A stretch of DNA of 18,950 nt from Gallibacterium faecale. Lineage in GTDB: Bacteria > Pseudomonadota > Gammaproteobacteria > Enterobacterales > Pasteurellaceae. The DNA is taken from positions 1 to 18,950 of the forward strand of contig NZ_JAQIBB010000077.1 of assembly GCF_027920745.1 (NCBI RefSeq). The letters run 5' to 3'. Numbering within the stretch: the first letter of the stretch is position 1; every line of letters starts with the position of its first letter. A model generated the notes under the pieces. It did no database searches. It had not been told where the DNA came from and saw nothing but the letters and a program-made list of their open reading frames with translations. Made by a program: the position numbers and the translations under genes. This document shows positions 14,987-18,950 of the stretch, in pieces.

Positions 14987-15013
14987 TTATAGCTAGACCT
15001 CGTCTAGCTATAA
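14987..15013. repeat. IS left-side hairpin 2, near the element border
   Basis: TTATAGCTAGAC-CTC-GTCTAGCTATAA is a perfect 12-bp stem with a 3-base loop, starting 3 bases after hairpin 1. As the outermost structure before the torZ terminator it is the best candidate for the left-end recognition hairpin. Confidence 0.65.
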
Positions 15014-15016
15014 TAA

Positions 15017-15043
15017 AATGCCTACTTATAGTAAGTAGGCATT
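15017..15043 (-). terminator. torZ terminator
   Basis: AATGCCTACTTA (15017-15028) and TAAGTAGGCATT (15032-15043) form a perfect 12-bp stem with a TAG loop. On the minus strand it is followed by a T-rich tract. It lies 53 bp past the torZ stop and only 3 bp from the IS hairpin 2. Confidence 0.82.
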
Positions 15044-15096
15044 CATTTTGAAATATCTAAATCACTTTACTAATTCATATAGTTATTTGATAAATA

Positions 15097-17574
15097 TTAA
15101 CTCTCTTTGTATTTAGGTTGCTTAAACACTGTTACTTCTGGTACTTCACCTGAAAATTTTTCTACTTGAACAGTACAGGTATTTGGTGAATTACCTTGCG
15201 CTAAATTTGAAGTTCCTTCATCTCTTGTCAAAACATTTGGACAACCATTTTTACATAATGGTTTTTCTGATTTTCCAAGATCGGCTGGGTCATACCAAGC
15301 ACCTTCATGTAAAGCCACAGTTCCTTTAATAATACCATCTGTTACAACAGCTCCTGCTAACACTTGACCACGTTGGTTAAATATACGAACAATATCTCCA
15401 TTAGCAATACCTCGTGCTGCTGCATCATCCTTATGAATTAATACAGGTTCTCTATCATTTACTGCATATTTTTCACGTAATGATGTATATGCTAATTGGC
15501 TATGCAACCGATAATATGGATGTGGAGTTACTAAAGCTAATGGTGCTTCTGCTGTCGCATTTCCAGCAAACTCTGCTGGTTCCATCCAACTTGGGTAACC
15601 TTTACAGTCCTCATAGTTCATTTTAGCAACTACATCAGAATAAATTTCAATTTTTCCCGATGGAGTTCCTAATGGATTCAATAATGGATCTTTACGGAAA
15701 TCTTCATAACGAATCCATTTTTTCGCTTTTTCACTAGCTTTAAAAGTAATTGGTTTATTTTCTTCCCAGAATTTTTCAAATTTTGGCATTAATACTCGGT
15801 TTTTACGTGCAGCATCAAATGCTGTTTGATAAAACTCTTTTAACCAATCCATTTCTGATTTCTTTTCTGTAAATTGCTCGCCAACACCAGCTCTTTTCGC
15901 TAATTCAGCAAAAATATCATAATCACTTTTTGCTTCAAATTGAGGAGGAACTACTTGCTTCATTGGGTAAATATTCATCATTGAATAATCACCTGACATA
16001 GTTAAATCATTACGTTCATAACTTGTTGTAACAGGTAAAACAATATCCGCCATTCTTGCTGTAGGCGTCCAATTCACTTCATTAACAATAAAAGTTTCTG
16101 GTTTTTGGAACGCTTTCACTAAAGTATTTGTATCTTGATGGTGAACAAATGGATTTCCACCAGCCCAATACACTAATTTAATATCCGGATAAGTAATTTC
16201 TGTACCATTATATTTAATTGTTTTTCCTGGATTTAATAATGCATCTGCAACACGAGCAACTGGAAAAGCCATTTTTGAAGTTTCATCAAGCCAAGTTTTT
16301 TCTCCTGCTTTGACCGATGGATTTGCAGTAATTGAACCAATAATTCCACCAGTCACGGTTGGCACACCACCATTTGCATAATGATAACTTAATCCAAACC
16401 CACCTCCAGGTAACCCTATCTGTCCTATCATTGAAGCTAATGTAACTAACATCCAGTGACTTTGTTCACCGTGACGTTGACGTTGCATACCCCAACCACC
16501 CATTAACATAGCACGTTTAGTAGAAAAATCTTCTGCTAATTTTTTAATAGTATCTACAGGAATACCAGTTAATTTGCTTGCCCAAACAGCATCTTTAGGC
16601 TGACCATCTGTTTTACCTAATAGATAAGACTCAAATTTATCATAACCTGAAGTATATTTTTTCAAGAACTCTTTATCATGCTTATCAGCACTTACTAAAG
16701 TATGCGCTATACCTAACATTAAAGGTACATCTGTTGCAGTATTTATTGGAATCCATTCTGCACCTAAATATTCACAACTTTCACTACGAACAGGATCAAT
16801 ACAAATAATACGCTTACCACTTTCCTTTAATTTCTTAAAGTATTCTAAGCCCTTTTGATCTGTTGATGTCCATGAAATACGTAAAGTCGTTATTGGATTT
16901 GCTGACCAGAGTACTACAATATCAGAATGTTCTAAAATATCTTCCCAGCTTGTTTGTTGTTCATAAACTTCAATAGTTCCAAGTACATGAGGCATTATTA
17001 CTTGCGCAGCACCAGTTGAATAATCTCCTTTTGAACCAACAAATCCACCTGTAACATTAAGATAACGGTGTAAAAGAGTACGTGCTGCATGTAATGCTCC
17101 TGAGCTATACCAACCATAAGAACCAGCATAAATACCTTTTGCTCCGTAAGTATCCCTTACACGTTTCATCTCATTAGCTACTAATTCAAATGCTTTATCC
17201 CAGGAAACACGTACCCACTCATCATGTCCACGTAATGTTGTATCTTTATTTCCTTCTAAATATCCTTTACGTACCATAGGATACTTCACTCTAGTATCAC
17301 TATATAATTGCTCAGAAACCACACTTTGTAATTCATTTACAATCGGCGCTTCAATAGCTGGACCTGATTTTACAACTTTACCATTTTCTATAACTACACC
17401 TAATGGCCCCCAATGAGCAGCTGTCATGACTGTAGATTGTTCAGCTGCCACTACTGGTGAAGATAACAAAGAACCCACAACTCCACCCGCTAATGGAGCA
17501 CTACATACTATCCCTAAAGAAGAATGTTTAATAAAATCACGACGGCTTGCACTAAATTTGTCTTGTTTTTTCAT
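15097..17574 (-). CDS. torZ: TorZ/MtsZ-type periplasmic S-/N-oxide reductase (molybdoenzyme)
   Basis: This 825-residue enzyme of the DMSO-reductase/TorA/BisC group carries bis-MGD molybdenum cofactor. It reduces trimethylamine N-oxide, biotin sulfoxide or methionine sulfoxide in the periplasm; in Haemophilus the homologue MtsZ is a methionine sulfoxide reductase. A Tat signal is evident: S10-R11-R12-D-F-I-K, a hydrophobic stretch, and an AxA-like site at VVAAEQ (about residue 44). The molybdenum ligand is Ser186 in KGDYSTGAAQV. No N-terminal Fe-S cysteines are present, as in TorA. ATG 17574 is used because GAGG lies 6 bases upstream; an in-frame TTG 15 bases earlier has no such site. The torY cytochrome precedes it by 263 bp containing a molybdenum-cofactor riboswitch candidate. 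No torD chaperone lies within the window. Confidence 0.93.
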   Translation of the reverse strand: MKKQDKFSASRRDFIKHSSLGIVCSAPLAGGVVGSLLSSPVVAAEQSTVMTAAHWGPLGVVIENGKVVKSGPAIEAPIVNELQSVVSEQLYSDTRVKYPMVRKGYLEGNKDTTLRGHDEWVRVSWDKAFELVANEMKRVRDTYGAKGIYAGSYGWYSSGALHAARTLLHRYLNVTGGFVGSKGDYSTGAAQVIMPHVLGTIEVYEQQTSWEDILEHSDIVVLWSANPITTLRISWTSTDQKGLEYFKKLKESGKRIICIDPVRSESCEYLGAEWIPINTATDVPLMLGIAHTLVSADKHDKEFLKKYTSGYDKFESYLLGKTDGQPKDAVWASKLTGIPVDTIKKLAEDFSTKRAMLMGGWGMQRQRHGEQSHWMLVTLASMIGQIGLPGGGFGLSYHYANGGVPTVTGGIIGSITANPSVKAGEKTWLDETSKMAFPVARVADALLNPGKTIKYNGTEITYPDIKLVYWAGGNPFVHHQDTNTLVKAFQKPETFIVNEVNWTPTARMADIVLPVTTSYERNDLTMSGDYSMMNIYPMKQVVPPQFEAKSDYDIFAELAKRAGVGEQFTEKKSEMDWLKEFYQTAFDAARKNRVLMPKFEKFWEENKPITFKASEKAKKWIRYEDFRKDPLLNPLGTPSGKIEIYSDVVAKMNYEDCKGYPSWMEPAEFAGNATAEAPLALVTPHPYYRLHSQLAYTSLREKYAVNDREPVLIHKDDAAARGIANGDIVRIFNQRGQVLAGAVVTDGIIKGTVALHEGAWYDPADLGKSEKPLCKNGCPNVLTRDEGTSNLAQGNSPNTCTVQVEKFSGEVPEVTVFKQPKYKES

Positions 17575-17654
17575 ATTGAACCTCGCCAAATGACCCCACG
17601 ATATGTATTAAGAAAAATATACTTTTCTTTTTACCAATATACGTGAATACTAAA

Positions 17655-17772
17655 GTTGCGACACCTTTCTGATAACGAGTGGCATAGCCATTTCTAACTA
17701 TACCATTGTGCAATTTATTGCAGGCATTGCTTCCATATCTTTCGACTTAGGATCACAAGCTCGGAGTCAACC
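17655..17772 (-). promoter_or_regulatory. Moco riboswitch (Moco RNA motif) in the torZ leader
   Basis: On the minus strand this stretch aligns with the E. coli moaA Moco aptamer as I remember it. The matching blocks are: CTCCGAGC near the 5' side; hairpin GCAAT/ATTGC at 17710-17730 with a GCCTGCAATAA loop (E. coli CAAT/ATTG with GCTCGTAAAG); hairpin GGTATAG/CTATGCC at 17681-17704 with loop TTAGAAATGG (E. coli GGCGAAG/CTTCGCC with GAAGAAATGA); then CTCGTTATCAGAAAGGTGT (E. coli CCCGTATCTGGAAAGGTGT). A closing stem pairs GACTCC with GGTGTC, continued by GTT/AAC. Loop sequence is conserved while stem sequence differs but keeps pairing, which argues for a structured RNA. It senses molybdenum cofactor and lies directly before a gene for a protein that uses it. 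The on/off direction cannot be read from the sequence. Confidence 0.82.
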
Positions 17773-17784
17773 TATCTTTAATTT

Positions 17785-17812
17785 GTATAACACTCTCTAG
17801 ATGTGCCTACAA
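17785..17812 (-). promoter_or_regulatory. Possible internal promoter before the riboswitch
   Basis: TTGTAG (17807-17812) and TTATAC (17785-17790) are spaced by 16 bases on the minus strand. A start near 17778 would begin the transcript a few bases ahead of the aptamer's first stem at 17772. It would allow torZ expression independent of torY. By-eye match only. Confidence 0.35.
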
Positions 17813-17837
17813 ATTTAAAATTCTAAACAATATCTTT

Positions 17838-18950
17838 TTATTGTTGTGAAGTTACCACTTTATCTTTACTGTTACGTTGTAAATAAATTGTTAGTGTTCT
17901 TACATCATCTTCCGATAATGAAGTACGATCCTTCATTGAATTCACTACACCGATCCATTGATTCGCTGTATAGTGATCTGCGCCAATTGGTGCATGACAA
18001 CCACTACAATAAGTTTGATTCAAATTATTACCAAATTGATTAAGTGCCAATAAATTTGCTGTGACTTTATTTTTTGGTAATACCACTTCCAAATTGATCT
18101 TACGCCAATCTGAAGAAGTCACATCATCATGCACGGTTTCTATTACTTTAACTTTTTCTTGAGAGATATCTTCTAATAATGCCACCATGATACGTTTACC
18201 TAAATCCATATAGAGAATACTTTCCGCACCACTTTGCTGCCATCCTGTAACAGTCGCTTTTATACTGTCTCCATTAAGTGTCCAATTCTTTAATTCAGCA
18301 TAAGGCATTAAACGAATTTTCTCTCCTGAAGATACTGTACCTTCTGACATAGTTAAACTATATAGCACTTTATCCTGTTGACTAAATTCACCACTATGTT
18401 TAGTTAACTCACTATTTGCGGCACTATTATCTATCTCAACCTCTGGCATAAAATGAACAATACCTTTGTGGCAATCAATACATGTTTGGTTAGTTTCTAG
18501 TGCAATTTTATGCATCTTTTGTGCCAATTCAGATTGCTCTGATAATTCCATTGCCTCAGCACTATGACAACTTTTACAAGTAGCCGAGTTATTTTCTTTC
18601 ATATCAGCCCACACCTCTTTTGCCATTTCTAAACGATGCATTTCATAGGCTTCTTGATCAGGTAGTTTATCTACAACAACAGTATTCCATACATCTTTTA
18701 ATGCCATTACTTTAGTTTTTACATAATGGAATGCTGAATCTTCTGGGATATGACAATCCGCACATTCCGCACGGATTCCTTTACGGTTAGAAAAGTGTAT
18801 GCTACCTTCCCATTCCTCTTTTGGAAAATTCATTGAATGGCAACTTACACAAAACTCTGTGGTACTAGTGACTTTCATTACATATTGTGTACCAGCAAAA
18901 ATGCCCATACCTAGTAATACACACACTATTCCACCAAAAATAACTTTTTT
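17838..18950 (-). CDS. torY: TorY/TorC-type pentaheme cytochrome c, NapC/NirT family (5' end outside window)
   Basis: 370 codons are visible and the frame stays open to the right edge, so the extreme N-terminus is missing. The visible start (KKVIFGGIVCVLLGMGIFAG) is the single membrane anchor. Five haem-binding motifs follow: CVSCH, CADCH, CKSCH and CIDCH in the NapC/NirT domain (first ~160 residues), and CSGCH in the C-terminal domain (PIGADHYTANQW nearby), which is the TorC/TorY layout. It takes electrons from menaquinol in the inner membrane and passes them to TorZ in the periplasm. Full-length homologues have about 365-390 residues, so few residues are lost. It is upstream of torZ on the same strand; the 263-bp gap between them is long for an operon. 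Confidence 0.93.
   Translation of the reverse strand, partial: KKVIFGGIVCVLLGMGIFAGTQYVMKVTSTTEFCVSCHSMNFPKEEWEGSIHFSNRKGIRAECADCHIPEDSAFHYVKTKVMALKDVWNTVVVDKLPDQEAYEMHRLEMAKEVWADMKENNSATCKSCHSAEAMELSEQSELAQKMHKIALETNQTCIDCHKGIVHFMPEVEIDNSAANSELTKHSGEFSQQDKVLYSLTMSEGTVSSGEKIRLMPYAELKNWTLNGDSIKATVTGWQQSGAESILYMDLGKRIMVALLEDISQEKVKVIETVHDDVTSSDWRKINLEVVLPKNKVTANLLALNQFGNNLNQTYCSGCHAPIGADHYTANQWIGVVNSMKDRTSLSEDDVRTLTIYLQRNSKDKVVTSQQ

Larger units (their letters stand above)
14340..15013 (-). mobile_element. IS200-type insertion sequence (IS200/IS605 family)
   Basis: The element holds a complete Y1 transposase gene and no accessory tnpB. Its left side (5' of tnpA) has two near-adjacent perfect hairpins at 14965-14983 and 14987-15013; its right side has hairpins at 14411-14425 and an imperfect one at 14340-14361. 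The span of about 670 bp fits IS200 elements (about 700 bp). It lies exactly between the paeA terminator and the torZ terminator, interrupting nothing. Ends are placed from structure only; IS200 elements make no target duplication, so the exact borders cannot be read. A 10-bp inverted pair, GCTGACAACC (14382-14391) and GGTTGTCAGC (14902-14911), brackets tnpA. Confidence 0.7.

Noticed and set aside
17575..17837. Possible small coding gene between torY and torZ
   Set aside because: All three minus-strand frames are broken by stops, no fitting ribosome site was seen, and the conserved pieces match an RNA aptamer rather than codons.
1..18950. CRISPR arrays, tRNA or rRNA genes, prophage or toxin-antitoxin modules
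   Set aside because: No regularly spaced repeats, no tRNA-like cloverleaf or rRNA sequence and no matching proteins were seen.

Overview
The window is AT-rich gammaproteobacterial chromosome, most likely from a member of the Pasteurellaceae. The reasons are the non-ATP-binding UspA, MazG, an EptA-type phosphoethanolamine transferase, a TorY/TorZ respiratory pair and CRP-type sites. The species cannot be named, and no exact 9-mer DNA-uptake sequence of either Pasteurellaceae class was found by eye.

Layout. 1-3300: uspA (-), then mazG and an MsbA-like ABC exporter (+) read divergently from it. 3303-4925: eptA (-), convergent with the exporter and sharing a strong hairpin terminator with it. 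5092-12212: an accessory locus for sulfated small molecules. Its leftward genes are a TauE/SafE permease, an anaerobic sulfatase-maturating radical-SAM enzyme, a sodium:solute symporter and a cytoplasmic Cys-type sulfatase. Its rightward genes are a ROK sugar kinase and a short Crp/Fnr-family regulator. 12254-14308: a YtfE-like di-iron hemerythrin protein (-) and paeA/ytfL (+). 14340-15013: an apparently intact IS200-type insertion sequence. 15097-18950: torZ and torY (-), a periplasmic molybdoenzyme and its membrane pentaheme cytochrome; torY runs off the right edge.

The sulfatase locus is the most system-like part. It reads as: import of a sulfated sugar by the symporter, intracellular desulfation by a sulfatase activated by its neighbour anSME, phosphorylation of the freed sugar by the ROK kinase, and possible disposal of the sulfur oxyanion by TauE. 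Its two control regions carry three copies of one operator, TATGAT-N4-ATCATA, an FNR-like TGAT-N4-ATCA core. The likely -10 boxes of the symporter, tauE and kinase promoters each lie 29.5-30.5 bp from an operator centre, which puts the operators near -41.5. Two of the three operators also have a perfect TGTGA-N6-TCACA CRP site exactly 23 bp upstream, centre to centre. The likely operator-binding protein is the Crp/Fnr-like regulator at the end of the kinase operon, which lacks the usual C-terminal wing.

The second notable element is an RNA in the unusually long torY-torZ gap. It matches the molybdenum-cofactor riboswitch in conserved loops and stems and lies directly upstream of the molybdoenzyme gene, so torZ is probably tuned to cofactor supply separately from torY.
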